Counted from the stretch's first letter, positions 41,311 through 54,649 are shown. The stretch is 64,000 nucleotides of DNA from Mauremys mutica (GCF_020497125.1 NC_059074.1:193844915-193908914), one strand, 5' to 3'. Numbers and translations are program-made. The notes: a model not told the origin generated them from the sequence alone.

Positions 41311-41583
41311 TCATTTTTGTATCTCAGAACTTCTCTTGTAGCAGGTCTAAGGTCTAAATTTTCAAAAGTGACATGTGATTTGGGGCGCTCAGCTTGAGAT
41401 GCTATAGAGGGTCTTGATTTTCACAAAGTTTGGTGCCCAACACTTTCTGATCATCAGGGTCCTTTAATGTATCTCAAATTAAAATCACAAAAATGATGAC
41501 AATTTAGGACTATATAAATAAAAATAGAAATTAGTATTACGAATAATAATAATGGACTGTGGTATTTTTTAGTTGAAATTGCT

Positions 41584-41588
<5 letters not shown>
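41311..41588. other. Non-coding, possible MITE remains
   Basis: AAATTTTCAAAAGTGACATG and TTGATTTTCACAAAGTTTGG at 41357-41430 loosely resemble the 'gattttcaaaagtg' MITE arms. Nothing firm. Confidence 0.35.

Positions 41589-41625
<37 letters not shown>
41589..41625. repeat. (GT)n microsatellite
   Basis: About 18 uninterrupted GT units. Confidence 0.97.
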
Positions 41626-41626
<1 letters not shown>

Positions 41627-44145
41627 CTATGCCTGTTCTTTCTATGTAGTAGCATAATCAAAATAAAAAGCCAAGTCAGTGAATATGAAGGTTGTAGGCT
41701 TTCTGCTGGTTTAGCTTTCTGAAGTTGAATGCTCCACTGGTAACCATGATGTGAATCAGATCCGAAGGTTTCCCACTTCTTCACAAGATATTACAGTATT
41801 GACAAATAATTGGTGGATTCCCTCTGTGTTTACTCGTGACTTACTAAACTAGTGCCGACTGCATCTTGAATGCTTGTTCATTGGGAGTAACTCAAGGCTG
41901 ACAGCTAGTGAGGTCATTTAGCAGTCTAGCCAAGGCCTGTATGCCATTACAATGAAGTAATAATGTATTTATAACACACCTAACCACTGATGGCTTCTAT
42001 TCCTGTTGGGGCTTTTTTTTTCTCCTGCATTTGCACAGATGTTTTTTGAGAACTGGTCTCCAGAAAAAGCCTTGTAGAAAACAAGCTACGTCTGTTGATT
42101 CTGGCTGGGTTTTATAACGATAGTTGTTAGCACGCAGGATTTATGTTTCAAATATCATTTTAATTTCTAGGGCTGCATTTTTTAACCACAAAATCTTAAT
42201 TCAATGGTGTACTATAAATGCTGCAGCTCCTTTATAAAAATGTAGAACAAGCTGTTTCTAAGGAAATATTCTGAGGGTCTGATTCATAGAAATGCTTCTC
42301 ACATGCATTTTCCATGGAATTTGCTCTGAAATATGTGTGTAATATGGTCTTCAATAAATTATGTACTTTTGTGATTCATTAAACCTTTTCCCCTGCTCAC
42401 AAGTAGCAACCTGTTCATTATACATAAAAAGTGCAACCAGCCAAAAAAAGCAGCATTCTCATTCTTATCATATTCATTGGCTGATATTATTCCTGATCTT
42501 AAAAAAATCATAATCTATAAAAGTATTTAGAGAATGACAGTGCATAAATTAAACTGGCATATAGCTTTAATTTACATGCAGGCAAATTAAGGATATATCC
42601 ACACCCTTAATTACCTCCTTGTTCAATTTAAAGAGTATAGGGCTTAGAATGCCTCATGTAAACATCATGATGATTCTTAGAAATGGGTGACTATTGACAG
42701 AATGCTTGTAGGAATGTTCATTCTAATTTCTTAACGAGTTTGTTCCAGCCATGCTTACACCCATTTTCTTTTTCCTATAGTTCAATATTTATCTGATCAA
42801 GTTTAACTGGCCTGAATCTTCACGGAAAGTGCATTTCAAAATTGCATTTGTAGTAAAATAAATGTTAAATTCCAACTCATACATATTTATGCTGGAAGCT
42901 CTTGCATGACAGCTAATTAGGGATCATTTAAAAATATAATGTGACATATCTCACCAATGATATCTAACCAATATATCTTGGATAACAAATGGCCCAAGAA
43001 CAGTATGTGATCAATAGAATTCTATCAGTTTTACTTTGTTCTAGTTAGTATTATAGATGGTTGAAAATGTAGGGCACTTCTGTATCTTGGGGTACTTTGC
43101 TACTCATGCATCATCCAATTTCCACCTACTCCATCCCATCCTACAGATGAAATAGTTAACTTTGAATACTTGTGCCAACCTATCCTAGAATTTAGCTTAA
43201 CTGAAGTGTGCCTCCTGCTCAATAGTCACTTCTTCTCTGAAATAGCCTGTCTCTGTCTTTCTAGATATCACTTCCATTTATCTCTGGGTATTCTACATTC
43301 AGCATTACATGTATGTGCAAAATTGAAGGCAATGGAATTACTCCACACTAATAGTAGGGTAAATGAGATCAGAACCTGTTCTAGCAACCTCACAAAGGTA
43401 ATGCAATCTATGCCCTTCACACACAGAAAAGAAGAATGAGAAACAGCCATCATGGTTGTTGTTTTGAAGGCGAGGCATATAGACTGGTACTCACTACAGC
43501 TTCACATTATGTAGTGAGCGCAAAGAAGCATTCCCTTCACACAAAGAAAAAGGAGACATACTATGTAATCATTCTTTTTTAAATGTCACGTCCAGACACA
43601 TTGGACTAATTTCACTGCATCACAACATGCTACATTAACTGCCACAAGACATGAGCCAACGCTACCACCACCACATGCTTCCAATGCAACCATATCATTT
43701 CAATTTTTCACACATTTTCCTTCTGTATGTAGAATGTGTTCTATAGCACAGTAAAGTCTCCTCTCACCAATCCTTTGACACGGGCTACCAGTCTGAAACA
43801 AAGCTCAGTTTCATATCTGAAACACAGTGACACAGGAGGAGGGGGTGAGAAATCACAAAAGAAACAGCTGGCTATAGCCATGCTTACGGCTCTGAAGGCT
43901 CTGCTGGTTCAAGCATCCAATCATGAGTCTGCACACGGCAGGCACCAACTCTGTGGCAATCCTTCCCAGTGTTCCTGAGATATTGTCTATTGAAAGGGTA
44001 CCTCTTGAAGAATAGCACAGTGTTGATACCGGATGCCAGCCTGAAAATATGTAGACTAGTCAACAACTCTAAGGCCCCACTTTTAATTTGCACTGCTCCA
44101 TCCTCTGTTAAACAAAGCGGGAAAAGAACAAGCCCCGTTGGAAGA
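41626..44145. other. AT-rich non-coding, nothing recognised
   Basis: About 2.5 kb without recognisable gene or repeat. The open frames are short. Confidence 0.5.
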
Positions 44146-44262
44146 GATTGTAAGCTCTTTGGGGAAGGGACCATCTTTTTTGTTTTGTGTTTGTATAGCG
44201 CCTACCTCAATGGCGTCCTGATCCATGACTGGGGCTGTTAGGACTACTGCAATAAAATAAAT
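44146..44262 (+). mobile_element. L3/CR1-like 3' fragment
   Basis: GATTGTAAGCTCTTTGGGGA, AGGGACCATCTTTTTTG, GTTTGTATAGCGCCTACCTC, AATGGCGTCCTGATCCATGA and CTGGGGCTGTTAGGACTACT follow the family consensus closely and end in AATAAAATAAATAAA. Confidence 0.85.
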
Positions 44263-45214
44263 AAAGAAGCAATAACAACAAGCTGCATACCACCTGCAAG
44301 AGAGAGGTACCTTACCTAGTCAGGATGCCACTATCAGGCGAGGAAAGTGAGAGCTTTAAAAGATGAGGATGATCATAGATAGACAGATCTGAAAGAAAGC
44401 AAAGAGGGTCGGTATCTGATCCTAAAAGTGTCTCTTGAAAGAGCCAGAAGGTGTAGAGCATGGCACAAGACATCCTACCAGATTAAGAGAAAGAGACACC
44501 CCTCAAAAGTTGAGTGACTTCCAATCACTATTATTTTTCAACCAACATCACTTTCCCTGATTAGACACTGCACTTGATTCTTCACTGGCTTGCACCTTGG
44601 TTAGTCTGCAAAAACGCCTGTAAAACCAATGCAAAATAGTTGAAATATTGAATTGGGAGCATTTCACACCCATTTAGTTAACACAACACAAAGTTAGCAA
44701 TATGGCAGATTTTTTTTTCCAGAAAATACATTTATCATGCCATTTGCACCATCTGCTGTATGTGTCCTTAGGAAGGAAGATGGCTGCTGTTGAATGATGT
44801 GGTATTTAGAAACAGTCCCAGTAAGAACAAAAGAACATGGGCATCCAAGTATCCAAGGGCACCGGTGAGAAAGAGGAAAAGGGACAACTAATACCATTTC
44901 TATGACTTGGCGGATCAATGGTGCACCCTTCAGTAATACTCCTTTCTCACCCGCAGCACCTGTCCTGGGAGTTCAAGCAAGATTGTGAAATATCAACGAG
45001 CAGCACCACAATCTTCAGCTGCATGAGTAGCTAGTCCAAGACCAGTAACTCTGTATGGAAATGCAGGCATGGCAAACAAGTGCACATGATTCATTCATCT
45101 GCACAGGCTAGAAAGAACAACTCTGGCAAGCTGATAGATGTCATAAAACTGATGGCAGCAGCCAGTCCTTCAACACTTTCATTCCTGTATTACTTCTTGC
45201 ACATACTTTGTAAA

Positions 45215-45265
45215 GTGATTTGAAAATTAAAAGCACTGTGTGTAAGTGCTAAGTATTATTAGTAT
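45215..45265 (+). mobile_element. Short L2/MIR-like 3' fragment
   Basis: GATTTGAAAATTAAAAGCAC followed by TGTAAGTGCTAAGTATTATT resembles the 'gctatataagtgctaagtattatta' end of an old LINE/SINE family. Confidence 0.45.
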
Positions 45266-45321
45266 CTTCACTGCTGTTTAGTAACATTGTGACAGGGCAT
45301 AAGGCTCTGTTAATTCACCTA

Positions 45322-45353
45322 CTGATGAGTGTTTAAATACTGATGAGTGTTTA
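45322..45353. repeat. Short tandem duplication
   Basis: ACTGATGAGTGTTTAA occurs twice in succession with an 18-bp period. Confidence 0.9.
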
Positions 45354-46042
45354 ATTCCCCTCTCCCTCAATGATTCTGCAAAAATTGTTACCATCTGATG
45401 GCTCTTCATTGACCCATTTGAAATAAGTCTGAGCCCAGTTCCCAGCTGTCTATGTCACAAACAAAACCCTTACCATGACTGACACTAATTAGCACCCTGG
45501 CAGTCTCAGCAAAGAGGCAAAGGAATGAACGGGGTCATGGAAACTGAACTACCATCTCAGGCCTAGAAATGACTGTTCCTTCTAATTCAGAGTAGACACA
45601 CTCAAGTCTCCCAAGGATCCATGCAGCAAAGTCTATGAATATTAAATCCACAAAAACAATTTTTTAAAATTCAAAAATGTCCAAAAAACATTTAAAAGCA
45701 TCTTAACAATACTTCAGACTTATGTAGCTTCACATCTAAATTTACCTTCAGATAGTCAGGCTGAGCAAACATTCAGTGGTCCTCCTCTCTCCATCTCCTG
45801 TCCTCCAACCTCTTGGTCCATCCCCAAAATCTGAGTCGTAACTGGCTACTATGTCAATGACACTGAAGATCCAGCAATTGTGCATTGAAGGGAGAACCTT
45901 TGGGAAGAAAATGAAAACCTATAGCACAAATGAGCAGAATTGTCTTCTAGTTTCTTTAGCTTCATGTCTTCTCTTCTTGTATTTTTTGCTCAGCTGTATT
46001 ATGTCAACACTGAGGAATGATCAAGCAATTATGGAGATGTTC

Positions 46043-46321
46043 AAGTGTCTACACAGAAAGTTGCACTGGTTTAAAGTGGGCTTTTTAATCAATTTAGTTA
46101 AACCGATTCAAACCCCTATGGGAATATTCTTAATATGATTTAAACCTGGCTTATATCAATTTAGTTTAAGCTGATTCCTTGCTGACCTAAGTTAAATTGA
46201 TATAAACCAGGGTTAAATCAAGATAATCAATTCCACATGAGTTTTCACTAGTTTAACAAAATTGTTTAAAAAACTATTTTAGTTAAACCAGAACAGCTTT
46301 CGTGTGCAGGAAGACAAGCCC
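46043..46321. mobile_element. MITE with AAACCGG/GTTTAAC-rich body
   Basis: The left end AAGTGTCTACACAGAAAGTT and the reverse complement of the right end (GGGCTTGTCTTCCTGCACAC) are similar at the start (GTGTCTAC / CTTGTCTTC). The inside repeats TTTAGTTAAACC and ATTGATATAAACC in both orientations. It resembles a turtle DNA-transposon family I recall as 'tagttaaaccggtgcaa'. Confidence 0.55.
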
Positions 46322-48795
46322 TACACTCCCTATGTTCCAGAGCATCGTTTACAACAGACCAAAAGAAGTTTCACAAACCAAATACACCAAAGTTAAAACA
46401 TTTTGCAATGCTAAATTGAATGGGCTGTTTTGGATTTTTATAGGTATAGACGTCTGCAAAAGAAGCTAGGAACTGGTGTAAAATGGAAGTGATCCAGAAG
46501 CAAATGCAATGCAAAACAATTTATTTTTATATATCATCCTTCAAACATAATATCATAAAATGCTTTATGGGAAAAGACAACCAGAAGTTAAAAAGAAAAA
46601 GCTTTGAGGGCAAAGTTTAACGAGGGTAAGTGACTCAGTAGTGGAGGGAAGTTCTAGTCTGGTGAAATAGATGAGGTACGACAAGTGAACAAGGACTTTC
46701 CACGACCCCAGCCCAAACTGTGGAGCAATGAGGGAGCCATGAAGAGGGAAACACTGCAGGAGAAGCATGACTGAGCTGAAGAGCAGGTGGCCATGAGGTT
46801 AGAGGGGCAGGGAAGAGCAAGTTCTGGAAACTAGGAGGGCCATTTTGAACTGGGTACAGAGATGACTAAGAAGCTAGCACAGGAGGATGAGACTAAGGTT
46901 GTATGAGAGCCATGGCATAGAGGAGCCTCTGAACATCACAGTATTTGATGGAAATGTTGACATTTAATGGCCAGAACAGCGGGCACAGGGACCAAGGAGC
47001 TTTCTGCTCTTATGTACCCTGCTCTGCAGCCAGAGCCAATCATAACTCCTCTAAGGAAGAGGAAAGGCCATGGACCCTCCATACGCACCAGCTCATAGGT
47101 TTGGCTGGCCACAGACAGGGCAGTGGTTGCACCAGCCCCAAAGATGGTGCAGTTTGTTTGCTCATATTGTATGTCAGGGGAAGTTCTCTCTTTTAGAGAT
47201 TTCCCTGGAGGAATGTGGCTTCACCTTACCCTCAGCATCAGCATCTGGCTGAATGCCACACTCTAGCTCTATACGATTTATGAGAGGCCAGGGTCCCAGA
47301 CCATTTGGGCAGCTTGGGCCATGGCCCCCTCAGCTCTATCATTAATCCATCCCTGAGTGAAATTGACAGAGGCTGAGCATGACATAAAAATTCCATTGGC
47401 TGGATGTAAAAATTAGTATATTTCATCACGTCCATATGATACTTGGTTAGAGCTACACGCTCTTCCTTTACCTCTCCCGATGTGAGGTTCTGCCTAAAGT
47501 CTGGAAATGCCTTTAAATATCAATTTGAAAGTTATGGTTTGAAATAGAGAACTAAATCCCTTTAAGGTTTACATGAGCAGATTGGAGACCTAATAGGCGC
47601 ACACGTGCATTCCTGTGCATTAAGAGCCAAAGTTTCATTATTGCGGGAACAAACTGCACGCAAGACAAGAAGACTGGGTAAGGCTGGGATGAAAATTCAG
47701 TTCAAAGAACACAGATGAGAAAGGAATAGATTTTTCTGCGTTGTAACAGTGTGCAAAACCTAGGGACTATCTAGGTGTCAAGAGTTTTAGCTGAAGGAGA
47801 GGTACAGTGCACAAAACCAGATAAAGGAAGCCAAATTACCATGGGACATTGGGATAACTTAAAACAGAGCAGTTAACAAAGCAAAGAAAAACAATTTGCC
47901 TACTGAGAAGTGAGTGAGAAGTAAAGAAAAGACAGGCAACCTGCGAGATATAAGGAAAAGTCACTTTGGCTTAAATGAACATTTTAATTTCCTAACGCAA
48001 AAAAGGAATTGAGGAAAAATGTTGTGCCTGTCTATGGATGTATGACAGACACTGAAAAGGGAATTCTCACAGGTGATGTAGCATTGGGCTTTTATGAACA
48101 TGAATTTAGTGAAAAAGAAGATTATGCTGTCAAAGGATTTCACAATCTAGATCTTTCTGGCTAATTAATAGAGCTAATGAGGTTTGCATGCCTTTACTTG
48201 AACATGCTCTGTTGTTTTCAACTTCCTTTTTGCTTCATCTTAACATAGATTTATTTTACAGTGCTGAAGACTCAGAGCAGTCAAATAAACTTCAACTGTT
48301 GCCATAGAATCAGTACACTAGGTTGCGTATGATCTTTTGGGTTAACTGGAGGGAAAGAGATGGACAAAATGTGCACAATAGCAAGTGAATTTTGTGATGC
48401 TTGTGCAACTGTCCCTGATACATACATTTTGCACAAGCGACTGGAGGCAGCTGGGAGACGTGCAATCTGAATCTGAAAGTGAAACAACTGAGAGTAAATC
48501 AGCTTTTAGCTGAAAAATAAATTTTATATATGATGGGAGAGAAAATGACCATGTGCTTACATGAGAAAGACAAAGGTGACTTTAAAAAATAGAGATATAA
48601 ACGTTTACCACTAATTTAAAGAATCTATGGCAAGCTTCATTCTTGATGTTAAACAAAGAACTGTAAATGTTTATAAAAATACATAACCTGACTATGATAA
48701 ATCCCTGGCATTGTTGATGAACTGTCTAAAAAGTGACTGTGATAAAAAACGACACCATCATACGCTTTAGATTGTAAGAGTGTGCTAGATATGTT
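46322..48795. other. Non-coding, nothing recognised
   Basis: No gene or repeat family recognised over about 2.5 kb. Confidence 0.45.
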
Positions 48796-48921
48796 GCATC
48801 CGACGAAGTGGGCATTCACCCACGAAAGCTCATGCTGCAAAACGTCTGTTAGTCTATAAGGTGCCACAGGATTCTTTGCTGCTTTTACAGATCCAGACTA
48901 ACACGGCTACCCCTCTGATGC
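48796..48921 (+). mobile_element. PLE terminal repeat, family A
   Basis: CATCCGACGAAGTGGGCATT, CACCCACGAAAGCTCATGCT, TTAGTCTATAAGGTGCCACA and AGACTAACACGGCTACCCCT match 28575-28701 throughout. It is a truncated copy that consists of the terminal repeat only. Confidence 0.8.
48800..48838 (+). other. Hammerhead-like core, family A
   Basis: CCGACGA at 48800-48806 (first U of the box changed to C), hairpin GTGGGC-ATTC-ACCCAC (one G-to-A pairing changed to C-A), GAAA at 48824-48827, AGC-TCAT-GCT following. Confidence 0.45.
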
Positions 48922-49594
48922 AAAGAAATACATATCTCATTATTATCAGTTGCCTGGAATCCTTTGGTATTTGCACACTGTCCCTTGAATGTGTCAGGAG
49001 TCATGTAATAAAATGCACAAAAGATGTAAAACTTGCATCTGAGGAGGCAACCTACAGCTTGAATCTGAGGACCATGACTGAACTGAGGTAGTCTGGTCAG
49101 CCAGTTCAGGTGTGACAGTAATCTAGTGTGATGGGAAATAGTTAGAATGATCCACATTAAAAGGAAAAATAACTCACATACATCTAACTTCTTGAGTTGT
49201 TATAGCCTAAAGAACGGAGCAGTGAACCAGTTCTGATACATCAAAAATACAACCTACGTCTTTATCTAAATCTAACTAAGCCATTTCAGACATTCCGAAA
49301 AAGTTTGGTGAATTTCTATGTTTGTTTGTTTGTTTTAAATTTTTTGGTGAAGCTTTGCACTTCTGGGTTTTGACTGAGAGCGTTGAAAAAGGCTGCTCTT
49401 GTGGTATATCTCATCATGTCAAGCTATGAAACAGTGGAAATCTCACAAAACAAACTCTTATTTCACAGCATTTCCAATGCAATTTCCAGACCAAGAGGGA
49501 TGGGTATGTTTGGATGGCCAGGCCTCAAGTAAATAATCAAACTTGGGAACGGTTATTGGAATGGAAATGCCAATGGTTTTGAGGTTTGCATAGA

Positions 49595-49740
49595 TTATTG
49601 TTATTATTATTTATAATTTACATTGTGGGACCCCAATCATAGAGTCCTATTGTAGATGAGAGCCTCATTAAGCTAGAAGCTGTACAAACACAGAACAAAA
49701 AGACAGTCCCTGCCCTGAGGTGCTTACATTGTAAGTAAAA
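49595..49740 (-). mobile_element. L3/CR1-like 3' fragment, minus strand
   Basis: AAGCTGTACAAACACAGAAC, AAAAAGACAGTCCCTGCCCT and GAGGTGCTTACATTGTAAGT are the reverse complement of the 'ttgtaagctctttgggg caggga..tgtttgtacagc' consensus. The ATTATTATTATTTAT tract upstream is its 3' tail. Confidence 0.82.
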
Positions 49741-50027
49741 AGATAATGTAATAATCCACTAGGTAGAGCTAGAGGGGACCTTGTTGCCAGACCAATTTCA
49801 GTAAGAAAGTTTGGTTTGCATACGTAATTCAGGGCAAGACTTCTATAGATTTCAATGGGTTTTGGGTAAGGCCCTAAGTACGGGTCTGGAGTCATGCAAG
49901 GCTATACGTTTTGAATCCCTGTGGTCCCAGCCACAGCGTTCTGGGTCTCTGAAATCCCTACAATCCCTATATGATAGATCTCAGAGATAGAATCTTCTCT
50001 TTAGAGAGAGACCCTGGGTGGTGAGGT

Positions 50028-50125
50028 AATATCTTTTATTGGACCCACTTCTATTGGTGAGAGAGAGACGAGCTTTTGAGCTTACACAGAGCTCTTCTTC
50101 AGGACTGGCATGGCTACAACACCAT
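50028..50125 (-). mobile_element. PLE terminal repeat, family C, inverted
   Basis: GTGAGGTAATATCTTTTATT, GGACCCACTTCTATTGGTGA and AGCTCTTCTTCAGGACTGGC match the reverse complement of 57218-57312. The hammerhead-like GAAA box has become AAAA here (plus-strand TTTT at 50074-50077). Confidence 0.78.
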
Positions 50126-50571
50126 TCCGTACAGTCTTCTCTTTATAAGTTTCTGATATAAAACTATTGTATTACTTTTTTTTAGCCTTTAGCGGAATTT
50201 CAGATTGGTCGTATTTGGGGGATCCTGTTTGGATCCACACCTTGCTCATATAGCTATACTGCTCTTTTCCCAGCGTACACCAATGATCACCATAGCTTCT
50301 CTCTAAAAGAACTTCAGCAATACCACAAGTTGCCCAAGCTGATAAACTGTACAGATTTAAGTTGTAAATGTCGTCAGGATTCATTAAGATGCAGAAGATG
50401 ATTCTTCGGTATAGCATATGCTTCATGAACATTTCCAGAGGGTCTGATAGAGCCTTGACCACATTAATAATAGCAACAACAATAATAATGTGTGGACCTG
50501 TAACAGGCTTTCACATCAAGAAGAATGTGGAAGATTAGCTTGAGAAGTAAATATTAAGACCAGATCTTCAG

Positions 50572-50655
50572 CTGGTGTAAATCCACATTCCATGGACTTC
50601 ACAATGATTTCAATGGAGCAACACCAATTTATCCCACCTGGTAACATGGCCCTTA
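50572..50655. mobile_element. Palindromic MITE, diverged
   Basis: CAGATCTTCAGCTGGTGTAA and the centre GATTTCAATGGAGCAACACC are as in 34051-34140. The right arm is decayed (TTTATCCCACCTGGTAACAT). Confidence 0.6.
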
Positions 50656-52498
50656 ATGCTGTGCCTAACATTTTTTTTAAACATTATCAGAAAAAGGAAT
50701 ATGCTTTTATATTAAATTTTAGGGTTAGGATTCATATACAATAAAACCCAATTAGTATTTCTCACTTTAAAGCAACCAAGCAACGTTTGTTTTCCAAGAA
50801 TCTGTCAATACAACTTGTATTGGCCACATTAAAGAAGAGAAATGCAGTCCATGGTTGCTGGATGTATTTTCCGTGTCTATAGATTTTACTCGACTACCAT
50901 TATTTCTACCTCAAGTAGTCATAAGTAACATTTATTAATTAATGGGATATTTGCTGAAGTTGGTTTCCTTTCTTTTTTTCTTTTACTGAAAAAGGCACAG
51001 GGGGACAAGCTAAAAAGAGCTGAAGACATGCGTATTCCATTTGAAAGCCATGATTAAAAAGCTTAAAAATTCAAATGAACGTAAAAAACTGTTTTATTTT
51101 AATACTCTGGAAGGTTTCAGTGAACTCCATTATTTTCACTCACTATTTGCTTGAATAATTTAGGCAAGAAAGCTAAATTATACATAAAGTGTACAGTTAG
51201 AAGAAAAAGTTCATGCACAGCCTCGGGCTATAGCCATCCCCTAATGATGTCTGTAGTCAGTGGGAAAGAACTCGTTAGACTGAGAGTAATTTCTCAGGGT
51301 TTAAATTTTTTTCTTAAAGCGATAATGTTCTTATAAAAATCTGACAAATAATCTACTAAACCAAAAGCCACAAAAGAAAGGGCATTTTTAAGACTACCGC
51401 CTTATAAATTTTCATTAAATGAATGTGAAGTCTTCCACACACAATATATTGTTATTGGCAGTCTTGGGTGATCTGATTAAGCTGGGGATATGCATGTCTT
51501 GATATAATATAGTCCCTATTTTGCCTAATCAGAATACTGAAGTTTGCAGAGAGTTAAAATGAATGCTACAGGGCTCTCTGAGTCAAACTGAAGAGGGTTA
51601 CTTTTACACTCAATACACTGTCATTTTTGCTAGTGGTTGCAACTTGCCATGTTATTGTATTTAAGGAGCAACTCATATCATTAAACATTTACGGCCTGAT
51701 TCGCTAAAGTTTTGCATACCCTTTAAGCGTCATATCAGAGAACGTGCATGCAAAAAAAGATACCAACACTGAGCAAATTGGTTCGTGTTTGATTTCACAT
51801 CTCTTTCCTTACCTTGGCTTCTTTCCTCAGGATTGGACATTGCACAGAGCGGAGTTCCTGGCACCAGTGAACTCAATTGGAATCATTGAATGAGCAGTAG
51901 CAATGACAACAGGCTATGGTATGGAAATTACCCAATGTAAACTTCCTCATCAGACTCATCAACCTACAATCAGAGTATTTCAACCAGATCAGAGGAAGGA
52001 AGAAGGAAGCTTAATCTAATTGTTCTTTAGAGTCCTCTGTATGGTATGAATAACTTTCTACAATATTAACAGTTTTACATCATCTTATACTTGTATTATT
52101 CTGTCACATTAGTTTAATATTACTACCATGTACAGTAGTTTAGTATTAATGTGATACAGAACTGAAATTATGTATGCACTTTCATATTGTTATATTGAAC
52201 TCAAGTTCTTCTATGACACTAATACGATGCAACCTCAATAAAATATATACTTTCTCATAGAAAGACATTTGTATATCATGTTGGCACAAGAATGCATATT
52301 ATTCCTTCTCTGGATCACTTGCAGCAATACATATGAGCCAAAAGGAGAATAGTCTACTATGTGTGCTGTACATTACATTCACTGTACCTCACACACTGGT
52401 ACTGTGTTGTACCTTCCGCTAAGGAATTTACAGTTGGTCTTTGAGAAATTAAAATGCTGTTACTTCCTCCTATGTCCCTCTGTACTATGATATACCAA
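50656..52498. other. AT-rich non-coding, nothing recognised
   Basis: About 1.8 kb with no gene-like content. Confidence 0.5.
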
Positions 52499-53311
52499 GT
52501 TCTGGTCTACGCTCCAGACCTATATTGGTATAATTGTGTTGCTCAAGGGTGTGAAAAATCCACATCCCTGAGTGACGTAGCTAGGGTTACCATATTTCAG
52601 GTTCCCAAAATGAGGACACTGATGGGGAGTGGGGGGAGCTGAAGAAGGGAGGACAGGGAGGTGGGGAAAGGGAGCTGGAGGGGGTATAGTTGGGGGTGCT
52701 GGAGGGTGTTTGTGTACTGGGAAGGGTATTTGGTGTCCTGCAGTGGGGGTACTCATTGGAGGATGTGGGGCAGTTTCATTCCCTGTGACAGTGGTGGGGT
52801 GGCTGGCACAAGCCCAGGACACAGCACCAGCCGTCAGTCAGTGCCTCCCTGAGGGACCCCTTCCCCAAGGTTGGGAGCCGGGGTCTAGGGTGGGTGGGAT
52901 CCGGCCACTGCGGCTCCAAGGAATGGACCAATCATTTACAGAGGCAGGGAAGGACCAATCGAGAAGCAGACCAATCAGGGCTCTTTCTGAGCTGCAGCAT
53001 CTGCTCTGTGAAAATCCTGGACATTGCCTGTTATTTGAAAAATCCAGCCAGACAGAGGACAGAGAATCCAAAAAGAGGCAATGTCTGGGAAAACCCAGAC
53101 GTATGGCAACCCTAGATGTAGTTATACTAACCTACCCCTGTGCAGACAGCACTATGTTGGCAGGAGAGCTTCTCCCACCGACATCGCTACCAGTGACCAC
53201 TTCTTGGATTTACCTATGCTGATGGGAGAGCTCTCTCTTGTCGGCTTAGAGCATCATCATTAAAGCTCTGCAGCTATGCCAATGCAGCATTTTAAGTGGA
53301 GATGTGCCCTA
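52499..53311. mobile_element. MITE split by a later hAT insertion
   Basis: The two halves (52499-52581 and 53115-53311) together follow the layout of 53624-53896: CCAGACCTATATTGGTATAA, AGGGTGTGAAAAATCCACAT, CCCTGAGTGACGTAG, then GTAGTTATACTAACCTACCC, GACAGCACTATGTTGGCAGG and AGAGCTTCTCCCACCGACAT. Another element sits between them. Confidence 0.8.
52582..53114. mobile_element. hAT-type non-autonomous element nested in a MITE
   Basis: Ends TAGGGTTACCATAT and, inverted, TAGGGTTGCCATACG. The flanking octamers GACGTAGC (52574-52581) and GATGTAGT (53115-53122) differ only at two C/T positions. They correspond to one site of the host MITE, as expected for an 8-bp hAT target duplication after CpG decay. 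The body has a G-rich segment at 52620-52800, whose open frames on both strands are low-complexity and not genes. Confidence 0.82.
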
Positions 53312-53623
53312 ACCTATGCCTGATTCTGCACCACTGAAGTTAATGGGAGCTTTGCTCAAAGCCCGGAGAACCATCCTCAATAGCCTACATGGATGGTGGA
53401 GAACTCCAGAGGGAGAAGGGAAGAGAAGTTCTCCCCAGGCTTCAGAGAAGGAATGGGGCCACTAAATGACTGGAATAGCCTCTGTGGTGCTAGCAACCCG
53501 CTCCCATTTGGCAGAGGGACTGGGCTGGAAGGACGGATTAGGAGGAAACCCTCTAATCCTCACCATCCTCCATGTGATGTGGCTACTGCTCACTTGGACT
53601 GCCAGTTAGAGACTAGAGACTCA

Positions 53624-53896
53624 GGCGAGGTCTACATGACAGACCTATATCAGCAACAACTAAGTTGCTCAGAGGTGTAAAAAATCCACACCCCTGAGCG
53701 ACATAGGTATATCGACCTAACCCCCCAAGTAGACAGCACTATGTTTACAGGAGAGCTTCTCCTGTCGACCGAGCTACTGCCTCTTGTGGAAATGGATTAA
53801 CAATGCCGACGGGAGCAGCTCTCCTGTAAGCATAGGAGTGTCTTCACTTAAGTGCTACAGGGGCACAGATGCATGGGTTTTAAGGGTAGACCTGCC
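53624..53896. mobile_element. MITE (GGCGAGGTCTAC..GTAGACCTGCC)
   Basis: The ends are inverted with one mismatch, and both sides carry CTCA (53620-53623 and 53897-53900). The body contains three internal hairpins: CAGAGGTGTAAAAAATCCAC with CCCCTGAGCGACATAG, then ACAGGAGAGCTTCTCCTGTC, then GACGGGAGCAGCTCTCCTGT. Same family as 52499-53311. Confidence 0.8.
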
Positions 53897-54649
53897 CTCA
53901 GGTGATACAAGAGGAGTGGAGACTGTTGTAAGTCTCCTGCTGGTAATTCACCCGATGTGGGAGAGTAGCCTGCAGGCATAGAGCTGGTAGAACCTGTTCT
54001 GTTCCCCATCTCTCTGGTTCCCCTGGTATAGGGGGTAAGTCAGGGGCACGCAGGGGCATGTCCAGCGTGAAGAAGAGAAATGGTCTGACACAATGAACAT
54101 CAACAGAACCCAGCTGGCAGATGGTCCCATGGCATAGGGGATGTTGCCAGCTGGTGTATGTTGGAACAGTCACCACATTGCTCTAACCTGTGCCAGGGTA
54201 GGGTCAGGAAATAAATTAAGAAGTCATAACCAGCTTCCCTACACTACTGCATCCAGCAGAAGCTAGACACAAGAGGGAATCTGGCCCCATGCCCCCCTGT
54301 TATTCTTAAGCACTTTACTGCACTAGCACATCTCATATCATGAATGGAAAAACCTGCCATTCAAAAATTCCTTTTAACTTTGTTACATTTCTGGATAAGG
54401 CAAGGGCAACACTACGTGTTAACACACTACAGAGCACAAGCAGTGGTATGAAATCCTGACACCACAGAGCTATTTTTCAAGTCCAAACCATTTCCCTCTG
54501 AACATACACTGACTTCTTGGAGAGTCAAGTCTGTGTCCCTGAGTTCCCAGTCAACTCTGGGCCAAACTCTGAAGGCCTCTTAGATTGTAGCAAAGGCAAA
54601 AACAAATGCTTGGGAAACATGGTGTAAAACGTACAGTGGCACGTGTACA

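Noticed and set aside
41589..41784. 71-codon minus-strand frame with a His-Thr repeat
   Set aside because: Translation of the (GT)n microsatellite.
52629..53222. 197-codon plus-strand open frame starting with a Gly-rich segment
   Set aside because: It lies mostly in the G-rich body of a hAT element and crosses its boundary into the host MITE. Low complexity, opposite strand also open.
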